A DNA stretch of 17,043 bases, from assembly GCA_035263725.1 (NCBI GenBank), contig DATFRC010000050.1:1-17043 (forward strand), given 5' to 3'. Below the pieces are notes generated by a model, which saw only the letters and a list, made by a program, of their open reading frames with translations, ran no database searches and was not told the DNA's origin. The DNA comes from DASXRA01 sp035263725. Lineage in GTDB: Bacteria > Actinomycetota > Actinomycetes > Mycobacteriales > Jatrophihabitantaceae. Below are positions 1 to 7,162 of the stretch, in pieces. The first letter of the stretch is position 1. Each line of letters opens with the position of its first letter. The position numbers were made by a program, and so were the translations under genes.

Positions 1-78
1 GATCGCATAATCTCGCCGCCCGGGATCAAAGAAGTGGAGGTTGATTTGAACATGAGGAGCATTCCCTTTCGGCGATAG
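1..78 (+). CDS. C-terminal end of an unidentified protein (partial)
   Basis: Frame 1 is open from the first base to a TAG at 76-78, giving 25 residues that end in MRSIPFRR. The stretch is rather AT-rich for this genome, and I recognise no family. It may be the tail of a gene that begins left of the window and converges on the universal stress gene, leaving a 54-base gap. An alternative is an 8-codon ORF starting at the ATG at 52, which has GGAGG about ten bases upstream; that is less likely to be a gene. An open frame this short can occur by chance. Confidence 0.35.
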   Translation, partial: DRIISPPGIKEVEVDLNMRSIPFRR

Positions 79-132
79 TGCCTACTCGATCACCTGCGAT
101 GCACGCCCTGTGCTTGTGACGACCGCAGAATG

Positions 133-588
133 TTAGGGGACCACCGTGACCGGCCACCGCGCATCACGCACGAGGCGCACCGCGAGCGACCCCATGAAGC
201 GGTGTCCCCGCTGCGTCGAACGGCCCACGACGACCGCGTCGACCCGCATCTCGTCGGCGAGCTGGACGATCTCGGTGTACGGGTCCCCGCGCCGCTCGAT
301 GAACATCACGTCAACGCCGGTCTCGGGAGCACGCTCGGCGATCTGCTCGCGGAGGCTACGCGCGATGCTGTCGTGCATCTGGATCAATGCGCCGACTGCG
401 GCCGGAACACTGGCCGCCATGCCGGCGATCTGGCCGACGTACACAACCACGATCTTGGCGCCTTGGCGGCGGGCCATGCCGGCGGCATAGGCCCCCGCCC
501 GCAGCGACGTTTCGGAGCCGTCGACGGCGACGAGGATCAATGCCGGGCCGTCGGTGCCGAGCTCGTACATGGCAGGTTCCGCTTCCAT
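133..588 (-). CDS. Universal stress protein, UspA family
   Basis: This is a single-domain universal stress protein of 151 residues, a normal length. The N-terminal strand and loop LVAVDGSE (about 19-26) is the usual Usp beginning with its conserved Asp. The C-terminal region holds VDAVVVGRSTQRGHRFMGS (about 116-134), followed by the typical closing strand PVTVV. The nucleotide-binding glycine pattern is degenerate: the middle glycine of GxxGx9G(S/T) is missing and the loop is shorter, so ATP binding is doubtful. Such cytoplasmic proteins assist survival under stress or hypoxia in actinomycetes. I chose the ATG at 588 because GGAAGGG lies just upstream. A TTG at 603 and an ATG at 570 are alternatives. 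It is divergent from the DUF2237 gene with only about 34 bases between starts. Confidence 0.88.
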   Translation of the reverse strand: MEAEPAMYELGTDGPALILVAVDGSETSLRAGAYAAGMARRQGAKIVVVYVGQIAGMAASVPAAVGALIQMHDSIARSLREQIAERAPETGVDVMFIERRGDPYTEIVQLADEMRVDAVVVGRSTQRGHRFMGSLAVRLVRDARWPVTVVP

Positions 589-622
589 CCGCCCTTCCGG
601 CAATCATGCCCGTTGGCGTGTG

Positions 623-1030
623 ATGCTGTCTCAGGTGACGGAAGAGCGCAACGTTCTGGGCGGGCCACTTGCGGAGTGCGGGATCGACCCGCTCACCGGC
701 TTCTATCGGGACGGCAGTTGCAGCAGCGGCCCGGACGACATCGGCAGCCATACGGTCTGTGCGGTAATGAGCGCGGAGTTTCTCGAGCACCAGCAGCAAA
801 TCGGCAACGACCTGAGCACGCCGCGTCCCGAATTCCGCTTTCCGGGGCTGCGGCCCGGCGACCGCTGGTGCGTCGTCGCGTTGCGGTGGCTGGCGTCCTA
901 CGAGGTCGGCGTGGCCGCACCCGTCGTCCTGGAGGCGACGAACGAGCGGGCGCTCGACATCGTCCCGCTCGAGGCACTGCGGGAGCATGCGGTCGACGTT
1001 CCACCCGACGCCAGCGCGCTGCTGCGATGA
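623..1030 (+). CDS. DUF2237 family protein
   Basis: The product is 135 residues and covers the whole family signature: NVLGGPL near 10-16, the segment DPLTGFYRDGSC at about 22-33, GSHTVCAVM at 41-49, the invariant-looking block GNDLSTPRPEFRFPGL at 61-76, GDRWC at 79-83, and VVLEATNERALDIVPL at 101-116. Four cysteines (19, 33, 46, 83) and His43 sit in conserved blocks, which could suggest metal or redox chemistry, but the biochemical role is not known to me. It looks soluble with no signal peptide. The ATG at 623 starts just ahead of the family's conserved region; no clear ribosome binding site is seen. It converges on the GNAT gene, with 21 bases between the stops. Confidence 0.88.
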   Translation: MLSQVTEERNVLGGPLAECGIDPLTGFYRDGSCSSGPDDIGSHTVCAVMSAEFLEHQQQIGNDLSTPRPEFRFPGLRPGDRWCVVALRWLASYEVGVAAPVVLEATNERALDIVPLEALREHAVDVPPDASALLR

Positions 1031-1051
1031 GCGCTCGCACGAACCGGCCGA

Positions 1052-2050
1052 TTAGGTCAGCGTCTTCTGCCACTCGGTCAGCTGGCCGATCGGCCGGAAG
1101 CCCAGCGCGCGATTCACGCGCAGCATCGGCTCGTTCTCATTGGCGTTCCAGGTGTGGACGCGCCGCACGTTGGGCAGTTCGGCGAGCAATGCCGTTAGGT
1201 TCGCCGTCTTGAGCAGCATGCCGAGGCGGTGCCCCCGGTGCTCCTGCAGGACGAGCGTGTCCCACTGAAACGCCGTGTCGGGCATGTGTTCAGCGACGGC
1301 GAGCGTCGTGAAGCCGACCAGCCGGCCGCTTGCCTGGTGCCGCGCGACCGTCTCCACGATCCGGCGCCGCTGCTCGCGAGCGAGCTGGAACGCGCGGAGC
1401 ACCCGGTCGGTGTCCCACTCCTCCTCCGTGTAGTCGAGGGAGCCCATGGGCGGAGCAGTGCTCATCCGCTGCGACAGCACCGCCCGGTCGGTGAGCCACT
1501 CGTCGGGGACGCCGTCCCACGACGTCAGGACCTCGTATCCGTCGGCGTGCTTCTCCGCCTCGGCGCGCGCCGCCGCGACGTCAACCGGTAGCTCGAGGCG
1601 GCTGCGCAGCTCGCGCTGGGCGATTGTAAAGCCGTGCCGTGGGGCAAAGCCTGCGGCCGGATCGTCGTGCCCGGACGCGACATCCGACTCGGCGCCGAGT
1701 ACGGTGCGGTGCTCGGCGCAGGCCATCCGCTCGACGTGGTCGAGCAGCGCGCTTCCGATGCCCTGCCGGCGACGGTCCGGGTGCACCGCGACGGTGAAGT
1801 CGACCCGATGCGTGTTGTCGGTCAGGGGCAGCGCGACGTCGAGATGTCCGGCAACGGTGCCGTCGCGAACGGCGGCCCAGGCTAAGCGCCGCTGGTAACG
1901 CTGGTCGCGGAAGCTGGCGCGGATCTCGTCCGGCGAAGAGACGGTGTGCTCGGCGCCGTACTCGACACGCTGCGATGCCTCCAGCACCGCTCGCCATGCC
2001 TCAAGGCCAGCCGCATCCTGTAGGTCCACCGCGACGATCTCCAGCGTCAT
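1052..2050 (-). CDS. Tandem-domain GNAT family N-acetyltransferase
   Basis: The 332-residue protein holds two GNAT folds. The N-terminal one shows the acetyl-CoA pyrophosphate-binding motif A RRRQGIGSAL at about 93-102, preceded by the strand VDFTVAVHP. The C-terminal one repeats the pattern with DTLVLQEHRGHRLGMLL (about 264-280), then NANENEPMLRVNRALGF near 302-318, a typical GNAT end. The layout resembles other double-GNAT actinobacterial enzymes such as the mycothiol synthase group, but specific residues do not let me assign it to MshD, and the substrate is unknown. It is probably cytoplasmic. I chose the ATG at 2050 because the first GNAT strand begins immediately after it; the 36 residues further upstream look non-coding. 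It is divergent from the serine hydrolase gene across 66 bases. Confidence 0.87.
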   Translation of the reverse strand: MTLEIVAVDLQDAAGLEAWRAVLEASQRVEYGAEHTVSSPDEIRASFRDQRYQRRLAWAAVRDGTVAGHLDVALPLTDNTHRVDFTVAVHPDRRRQGIGSALLDHVERMACAEHRTVLGAESDVASGHDDPAAGFAPRHGFTIAQRELRSRLELPVDVAAARAEAEKHADGYEVLTSWDGVPDEWLTDRAVLSQRMSTAPPMGSLDYTEEEWDTDRVLRAFQLAREQRRRIVETVARHQASGRLVGFTTLAVAEHMPDTAFQWDTLVLQEHRGHRLGMLLKTANLTALLAELPNVRRVHTWNANENEPMLRVNRALGFRPIGQLTEWQKTLT

Positions 2051-2103
2051 GACGATGACCGTCGCAGCGGGGTTCCCCGGCGGCAACCTGTTTTCCGCCC
2101 AGC

Positions 2104-2109
2104 TATGTT
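2104..2109 (+). promoter_or_regulatory. Possible -10 element for a leaderless transcript
   Basis: TATGTT fits the actinobacterial TAnnnT pattern and ends seven bases before the ATG at 2117. There is no Shine-Dalgarno sequence, so a transcript starting at or near the A of that ATG would be leaderless. No convincing -35 element is seen. Confidence 0.3.
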
Positions 2110-2116
2110 TCCTGAC

Positions 2117-3466
2117 ATGGCCGAATTGCTCCGGGTTACCCAGCACGCCCTGCTGCACCGGATTGCCACTGCTCAGGTCGACGGACGCGCACCGTCGCTC
2201 GTCGGCGCCGTCGTGCGCGACGGTGCGCCGGTCTGGATGGGCGGATGGGGTGCGATCGGCGATTCGCCGGACGACACGCAGTACCGCATCGGGTCGATCT
2301 CCAAGACATTCGTCGCGGTGCAGGTCATGCGACTGCGTGACGAGGGCCGGCTCGACCTTGCCGACCCGCTCGACAAGTACCTGCCGGGGACGCCGGTGGG
2401 CGACGTCCGTATCGCCGAGCTACTCGGGCACACCGCGGGGCTGGCGTCCGAGTCGGCCGGGCAGTGGTGGGAACGGGTGCCGGGCGCGCCGGCGCTCTCG
2501 GATGCGCTGGGCGCCGACCCGCTGCGGCATCCCGCCGGGCGGCGATTCCACTATTCCAACCCGGGTTTCGGGGTGCTCGGTGCATTAGTGGCGCAGCTGC
2601 GTGGCGTGCCCTGGGGCGACGCGTTGCGGCAGGACATCCTCGAGCCGCTTGGTATGACGCGCACGACGCTTATGCCGCAGCAGCCGCATGCGTCCGGGTG
2701 GGCGGTCCATCCGTGGGCCGACGTATTGCTGCCCGAGCCTGCCGAGGATGCCGGCCCGATGGCGCCGGCGGGGCAGCTCTGGTCGACGGTTATCGACCTG
2801 TGCCGCTTCGTGCGGTTCCTGGCCGAAGGTGATCCGGCCGTGCTTCGCGTCGAGACATTGGAGGAGATGCGCGCGCCGGCGTCCGGCAGCACAGACCGTA
2901 CCCAGGGGTACGGCCTTGGCGTGCAACTGCTCTATGACGGTGACCGGACCCTGGTCGGCCACACCGGGTCGATGCCGGGCTTCCTTGCCGCGGTCTGGCT
3001 CAGCGTGGACGAGCGCCTCGGCGGAATCACCCTGACGAACACAACGGCGGGTATACAGATCGGCAGCCTGGCTGCCGAGCTGATCGACATCGTCGCGTTG
3101 CACGAGCCGCCGCTGCCGCCGCCGTGGCAGCCGCTGCAGTCGTTCGACGACGAACTGCTCGCCCTTACGGGCACGTGGTACTGGGGGCCGACGGGGTACA
3201 ACCTGTACCTACTTGCCGATCGGTACCTGCGGCTCGATCCGCTGCGCGGTTCGGGGCGGGCCTCCCGATTCCGTCCCGAGCCGGACGGCGCCTGGACCGG
3301 CCTCGAGGGCTACTACGCCGGCGAGCGGCTGCGGATCGGGCGGGACGCCGGCGGCCGGGTTACCCACGTCGACATCGGCACGTTCGTGTTCACCCGCACG
3401 CCTTACGACCCGGCCGCGCAGGTTCCCGGCGGCGTCGACCCGGACGGCTGGCGCGGCCTCTCGTAA
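2117..3466 (+). CDS. Serine hydrolase, beta-lactamase class C / S12 peptidase family
   Basis: This 449-residue protein has the three catalytic motifs of the family: SISK at 60-63 (nucleophile Ser60 and Lys63) within YRIGSISKTF, YSN at 146-148, and HTG at 282-284 in GHTGSMPGF. The segment LRDEGRLDLADPLDKYLP (about 73-90) is also typical. A C-terminal domain of about 110 residues follows, resembling the beta-barrel lobes often attached to these enzymes. Members hydrolyse esters, D-amino peptides or beta-lactams; sequence alone does not identify the substrate. No signal peptide is visible, which suggests a cytoplasmic esterase or peptidase rather than an exported resistance enzyme. An alternative ATG four codons earlier (2105) exists; neither start has a ribosome binding site. 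The gene stands alone between GNAT and the nrd leader. Confidence 0.9.
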   Translation: MAELLRVTQHALLHRIATAQVDGRAPSLVGAVVRDGAPVWMGGWGAIGDSPDDTQYRIGSISKTFVAVQVMRLRDEGRLDLADPLDKYLPGTPVGDVRIAELLGHTAGLASESAGQWWERVPGAPALSDALGADPLRHPAGRRFHYSNPGFGVLGALVAQLRGVPWGDALRQDILEPLGMTRTTLMPQQPHASGWAVHPWADVLLPEPAEDAGPMAPAGQLWSTVIDLCRFVRFLAEGDPAVLRVETLEEMRAPASGSTDRTQGYGLGVQLLYDGDRTLVGHTGSMPGFLAAVWLSVDERLGGITLTNTTAGIQIGSLAAELIDIVALHEPPLPPPWQPLQSFDDELLALTGTWYWGPTGYNLYLLADRYLRLDPLRGSGRASRFRPEPDGAWTGLEGYYAGERLRIGRDAGGRVTHVDIGTFVFTRTPYDPAAQVPGGVDPDGWRGLS

Positions 3467-3484
3467 CCACGTCCCGACCCGCGA

Positions 3485-3529
3485 TGATCTTGGACTTGTG
3501 GCGGAATAGCGACCAAAAGTCCAAGATCA
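3485..3529. repeat. Long palindrome, 13-bp perfect arms
   Basis: TGATCTTGGACTT at 3485-3497 is matched exactly by its reverse complement AAGTCCAAGATCA at 3517-3529. Three more pairs form inside after one mismatch, leaving an 11-base loop. It lies 18 bases after the serine hydrolase stop. It could act as a terminator, though no T-run follows, or be a copy of a dispersed REP-like palindrome; I have an impression that similar TCTTGGACTT palindromes are scattered in other actinomycete genomes, which is not verified here. Confidence 0.75.
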
Positions 3530-3554
3530 CGACGACCGTAGGGTGCGACACGCC

Positions 3555-3601
3555 GATCTATATGTGGTGCGCGCCTTTGTCGTAGTCCCTACATATGGTG
3601 G
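3555..3601. promoter_or_regulatory. Tandem NrdR boxes controlling nrdAB
   Basis: Two 16-mers match the NrdR consensus acaCwAtATaTwGtgt: box 1 at 3555-3570 with core CTATATGTGGTG, box 2 at 3586-3601 with core CTACATATGGTG. Their equivalent bases are 31 apart, three helical turns, the arrangement known for NrdR pairs. NrdR is the ATP/dATP-sensing repressor of ribonucleotide reductase genes. The boxes lie about 180 bases before the nrdA start and nowhere else in the window, so they fit the downstream operon. The promoter should overlap or adjoin the boxes, but I cannot call -35 and -10 hexamers with certainty. An nrdR gene is not present here. Confidence 0.78.
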
Positions 3602-3645
3602 TCGACGTACTGATTCGGCGCCTCAGCCAGCGGCGTTGACGTAGC

Positions 3646-3669
3646 TCGCGCACGACGATGCGTGCGCGA
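3646..3669 (+). other. GC-rich hairpin in the nrdA leader
   Basis: TCGCGCACG at 3646-3654 pairs perfectly with CGTGCGCGA at 3661-3669 around a six-base loop. It lies between the NrdR boxes and the ribosome binding site, so it would form in the mRNA leader. No T-run follows, so it is not a standard terminator. A role in leader stability or control is inference. Confidence 0.5.
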
Positions 3670-3782
3670 CTGCGTGGTACCCGAAACCCGATCAGCGTGC
3701 CGCCCCGACGACGACGGTGCGCCATCCGATGCTGCGCCCGCAACCACCCCGGTGGGTCGGCGCCGTGGCTCCAGGAGGACGT

Positions 3783-6104
3783 ATGACGACCACCGAGATC
3801 CCTAGACGCACGACGATGCATGTCCGCAAGCGCAACGGCGACACCGAACCGGTCGACGTGAACAAGATCGTTCGCGCCGTGGAACGCTTTGCCGGAGGCC
3901 TCTCGGACGTCGACCCGCTGCGCGTCGCCACCAAGACGATCAGCGGCCTGTACGACGGCGCCACCACCGCGGAGCTTGACCGGCTCTCGATCCAGACCGC
4001 CGCCGAGATGATCGGCGAGGAGCCGCAGTACTCGAGGCTGGCGGCCGGACTGCTTTCCGGTTATATCGGGAAGGAGGTGCGCGGCCAGGGCATAGCCTCG
4101 TTCAGCCAGGCTGTGAAGCTGGGCCACGCCGAAGGCCTGATCGGCGACGCGACGGCTGCCTTTGTGAAAGACAATGCGCGCAAGCTCGACGACGCGATAG
4201 ATGTCGAGGCGGACCGGCGCTTCGAGTACTTCGGGCTGCGCACCGTCTACGACCGGTACCTGCTGCGCCATCCGCACACTCGCCAGGTGATCGAGACATC
4301 GCAGTACTTCCTGCTGCGCGTCGCCTGTGGCCTGTCGGCAACGCCCGCCGAGGCCATCGGCTTCTACCGGCTCATGTCGTCGTCGGCCTACCTGCCAAGT
4401 TCGCCGACCCTGTTCAACTCCGGCACCCGGCACACGCAGATGTCCTCGTGCTACCTGCTGGACTCGCCGCGTGACGAGCTCGACTCCATCTATGAGCGCT
4501 ACGGACAGGTTGCGCAACTGTCCAAATACGCCGGTGGCATCGGCATCTCCTGGTCCCGCGTGCGCTCACGGGGGGCGCTGATCCGCGGCACGAACGGCCA
4601 GTCGAACGGCATCGTGCCGTGGCTGCGCACGCTGGACGCCAGCGTGGCGGCGGTCAACCAGGGTGGCCGCCGCAAGGGGGCCGCGTGCGTCTACCTCGAA
4701 CCGTGGCACCCGGACGTCGAGGAGTTCCTCGAATTGCGCGACAACACCGGGGAGGACGCGCGCCGCACGCACAACCTCAATCTCGCCAACTGGATCCCGG
4801 ATGAGTTCATGCGCCGTGTCGAGGCGGACCAGACATGGTCGCTGTTCGACCCGGACGAAGTACCCGAGCTGCCCGACCTGTGGGGAGCGACGTTCGACGA
4901 GGCGTACCGGCGCGCGGAGACCGATGGCAGGTACGTGCGGCAGATCAAGGCTCGCGACCTCTACGGCCGGATGATGCGCACCCTCGCCCAGACAGGCAAC
5001 GGCTGGATGACGTTCAAAGACGCGGCCAACGCCAAGTGCAACCAGACCGGTATGCCTGGAAATACAGTCCACCTGTCGAACCTGTGCACTGAGATCGTCG
5101 AGGTGTCATCGGACTCCGAGACAGCCGTGTGCAATCTCGGTTCGGTGAATCTCGCGGCGCACCTCGGGCCGGACGGTCTCGACTGGGCGAAGCTGCGCGC
5201 CACTGTGCGTACCGCGGTCACATTCCTCGACCGCGTCATCGACATCAACTACTACCCGACGCGGTCAGCCGCTGCCTCGAACCCCCGTTGGCGTCCTGTC
5301 GGTCTGGGCGTAATGGGCCTTCAGGACGTGTTCTTCGCGCTGCGGCTGCCGTTCGACAGCCCTGCTGCCCGGGAGCTGTCGACGCGCGTTGCCGAGGAGA
5401 TGTATCTGAGCGCCCTGGAGACCTCAGCCGATCTGGCTGAACAGTTCGGACCGCACCCCGCGTTCGCGCAGACTCGAGCGGCGAGCGGCGAGTTGCAGCC
5501 CGACCTGTGGGGCGCGAGCGTCAGCCAGACGGAGCGGTGGAGTGCCGTACGCGGGCGTATTGCCGAGACCGGACTGCGGAACTCGCTGCTTGTCGCTATC
5601 GCACCCACTGCCACGATCGCATCGATTGCCGGCTGCTACGAATGCATCGAGCCGATGGTGTCGAATCTGCTCAAGCGGGAGACGCTGTCCGGCGAATTCC
5701 TTCAGGTCAACACCGCGCTGGTCCGCGAGCTCAAGGCGCGCGACCTGTGGACGCCCGAGATCCGCGACGCGATCAAGCGTGCTGACGGTTCGGTGCAGGC
5801 GATCGAGGCGATCCCGGCCGACCTGCGCGACCTGTACCGAACCGCGTGGGAGCTGCCGCAGCGCGCGCTGATCGACCTCGCCGCGACGCGGGCAGCGTTC
5901 GTCGACCAGAGCCAGTCGCTGAATCTGTTCATGAGCGCGCCGTCCATCGGCAAGCTCAGCTCGATGTATCTGTACGCCTGGAAGTCCGGGCTGAAGACCA
6001 CGTACTACCTGCGCTCTCGGCCTGCGACGCGCATCCAGCAGGCGACGGTGAGCGCGGTCGCCTGCAACCTGGAGAATCCCGAGTCCTGCGAGGTGTGTCA
6101 GTGA
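3783..6104 (+). CDS. nrdA: Ribonucleoside-diphosphate reductase, class Ia, alpha (large) subunit
   Basis: NrdA reduces ribonucleoside diphosphates to deoxyribonucleotides using the radical supplied by NrdB. The 773-residue product has an N-terminal ATP cone (about 12-100, beginning VRKRNGDTEPVDVNKIVRAV), the allosteric activity site expected for dATP feedback. The catalytic domain shows Cys223 in SSCYLLD, the NLCTE loop with Asn433, Cys435 and Glu437, Cys450 in AVCNLGSVNL, and the radical-transfer pair Tyr741-Tyr742 in TTYYLRSR. The tail ends CEVC, with Cys769 and Cys772 as the thioredoxin/glutaredoxin-reduced shuttle pair. No key residue is missing. The ATG at 3783 is fixed by AGGAGG four bases upstream; an in-frame extension to 3717 lacks support. 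The stop overlaps the nrdB start by one base (TGATG), implying translational coupling. Control is probably by NrdR at the upstream boxes. Confidence 0.97.
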   Translation: MTTTEIPRRTTMHVRKRNGDTEPVDVNKIVRAVERFAGGLSDVDPLRVATKTISGLYDGATTAELDRLSIQTAAEMIGEEPQYSRLAAGLLSGYIGKEVRGQGIASFSQAVKLGHAEGLIGDATAAFVKDNARKLDDAIDVEADRRFEYFGLRTVYDRYLLRHPHTRQVIETSQYFLLRVACGLSATPAEAIGFYRLMSSSAYLPSSPTLFNSGTRHTQMSSCYLLDSPRDELDSIYERYGQVAQLSKYAGGIGISWSRVRSRGALIRGTNGQSNGIVPWLRTLDASVAAVNQGGRRKGAACVYLEPWHPDVEEFLELRDNTGEDARRTHNLNLANWIPDEFMRRVEADQTWSLFDPDEVPELPDLWGATFDEAYRRAETDGRYVRQIKARDLYGRMMRTLAQTGNGWMTFKDAANAKCNQTGMPGNTVHLSNLCTEIVEVSSDSETAVCNLGSVNLAAHLGPDGLDWAKLRATVRTAVTFLDRVIDINYYPTRSAAASNPRWRPVGLGVMGLQDVFFALRLPFDSPAARELSTRVAEEMYLSALETSADLAEQFGPHPAFAQTRAASGELQPDLWGASVSQTERWSAVRGRIAETGLRNSLLVAIAPTATIASIAGCYECIEPMVSNLLKRETLSGEFLQVNTALVRELKARDLWTPEIRDAIKRADGSVQAIEAIPADLRDLYRTAWELPQRALIDLAATRAAFVDQSQSLNLFMSAPSIGKLSSMYLYAWKSGLKTTYYLRSRPATRIQQATVSAVACNLENPESCEVCQ

Positions 6105-7099
6105 TGTTGCTCGACCCTGGCATGGACCTGACATTGCGCCCGATGCGGTACCCGCAGTTCTATGACCGGTTCCGGGACGCGATCAAAAACACCTGGACGG
6201 TAGAGGAGGTCGACCTGCACTCCGACCTGAAGGACCTCGCGCGGCTCACGCCGGCCGAGAGACACCTGGTGAACCGCCTCGTTGCCTTCTTCGCCACCGG
6301 CGACACCATCGTGGCGAACAACCTGGTGCTCAACCTCTACCAGCACCTCAACGCACCTGAAGCGCGGCTGTACTTATCCCGCCAACTGTTCGAGGAGGCC
6401 GTACACGTCCAGTTCTATCTGACTCTGCTCGACACGTACGTGCCGGACGAGGGTGAGCGGTTCGAGGCATTCGCCGCTGTGGAGAACATCCCGTCGATCC
6501 GTCGTAAGGCCGAGTTCTGCTTCAGGTGGATCGACTCGGTCTTCGAGCTGGGCAAGCTGCGCACCCGTGACGACCGGCGAACACTTCTGCTGAATCTGAT
6601 CTGCTTTGCGGCCTGTATCGAGGGCCTCTTCTTCTACGGTGCCTTCGCCTACGTGTACTTCCTGCGATCCAGGGGGTTGCTGCACGGATTGGCGTCCGGC
6701 ACCAACTGGGTGTTTCGCGACGAGTCGATGCACATGGCATTCGCGTTCGACGTGGTCGACACGGTGCGCCGCGAAGAACCGGAGCTGTTCGACGAGGCGC
6801 TCACGTCCCAGGTACGCGAAATGATCGCCGAGGCGGTCGCCTGCGAGGTGCAGTATGCCGAGGACCTGCTCGGGCCGGGCGTTCCGGGGCTGCCGCTTTC
6901 CGACATGACTTCCTACCTCCAATACGTGGCTGACCGGCGACTCGCGCAGCTGGGCCTCCCGCCCGAGTTCGGGGCCGCCAATCCGCTCGCGTTCATGGAA
7001 CTGCAGGACGTCCAGGAGCTGGCGAACTTCTTCGAGCGACGGGTCTCGGCGTACCAGGTGGCTGTGACCGGATCGGTCGGTTTCGACGAGGACTTCTAA
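6104..7099 (+). CDS. nrdB: Ribonucleoside-diphosphate reductase, class Ia, beta (radical) subunit
   Basis: NrdB carries the di-metal tyrosyl radical centre that starts catalysis in NrdA. The 331-residue protein has every expected ligand: Asp67, Glu98 and His101 in EEAVH, the radical Tyr105 four residues after His101, Glu173 in CIEGLFF, and Glu207 and His210 in DESMH. The 31-residue spacing from Asp67 to Glu98 equals that of the E. coli enzyme (Asp84 to Glu115). Because the tyrosine is present, it is not a tyrosine-less class Ic type. The acidic, Phe-ending tail FDEDF should dock on NrdA. The ATG shares its A with the nrdA stop. No nrdI or nrdH follows, which fits class Ia rather than the class Ib of many actinomycetes. 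It ends 12 bases before a long palindrome. Confidence 0.96.
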   Translation: MLLDPGMDLTLRPMRYPQFYDRFRDAIKNTWTVEEVDLHSDLKDLARLTPAERHLVNRLVAFFATGDTIVANNLVLNLYQHLNAPEARLYLSRQLFEEAVHVQFYLTLLDTYVPDEGERFEAFAAVENIPSIRRKAEFCFRWIDSVFELGKLRTRDDRRTLLLNLICFAACIEGLFFYGAFAYVYFLRSRGLLHGLASGTNWVFRDESMHMAFAFDVVDTVRREEPELFDEALTSQVREMIAEAVACEVQYAEDLLGPGVPGLPLSDMTSYLQYVADRRLAQLGLPPEFGAANPLAFMELQDVQELANFFERRVSAYQVAVTGSVGFDEDF

Positions 7100-7111
7100 C
7101 CCGTTTTCACC

Positions 7112-7162
7112 CCGATTGAGCAAGGATCTCTGGTCTGAGACGAGGGATTCTTGCTCAATCGG
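7112..7162. terminator. Palindrome between convergent nrdB and peptidase genes
   Basis: CCGATTGAGCAAG at 7112-7124 is perfectly matched by CTTGCTCAATCGG at 7150-7162. Pairing continues inward to 20-base arms with only two G-T wobbles, around an 11-base loop. It fills almost the whole gap and its right arm ends at the base next to the peptidase stop codon (7163-7165). Position suggests a shared bidirectional terminator. There is no T-run on either side, so a REP-like repeat is the alternative. Confidence 0.65.

Larger units (their letters stand above)
3467..3782. other. 316-base non-coding region upstream of nrdA
   Basis: No gene is supported here. From left to right it contains a long palindrome (3485-3529), two NrdR boxes (3555-3601), a 9-bp hairpin (3646-3669) in a roughly 180-base untranslated stretch, and a strong ribosome binding site AGGAGG at 3773-3778 four bases before the nrdA ATG. 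I looked for a cobalamin riboswitch, known upstream of some actinobacterial nrd operons, and saw no B12-box-like sequence. Confidence 0.7.

Noticed and set aside
3602..3782. Cobalamin riboswitch in the nrdA leader
   Set aside because: No B12 box or the other conserved segments could be found by eye.
3558..4517. Minus-strand open frame of 319 codons over the nrdA start
   Set aside because: It is antisense to the nrdA ATP cone and runs through the NrdR boxes; no domain is seen.
7112..7162. Classical factor-independent terminator
   Set aside because: The stem is strong but no T-run follows on either strand, so only a positional terminator or repeat is claimed.
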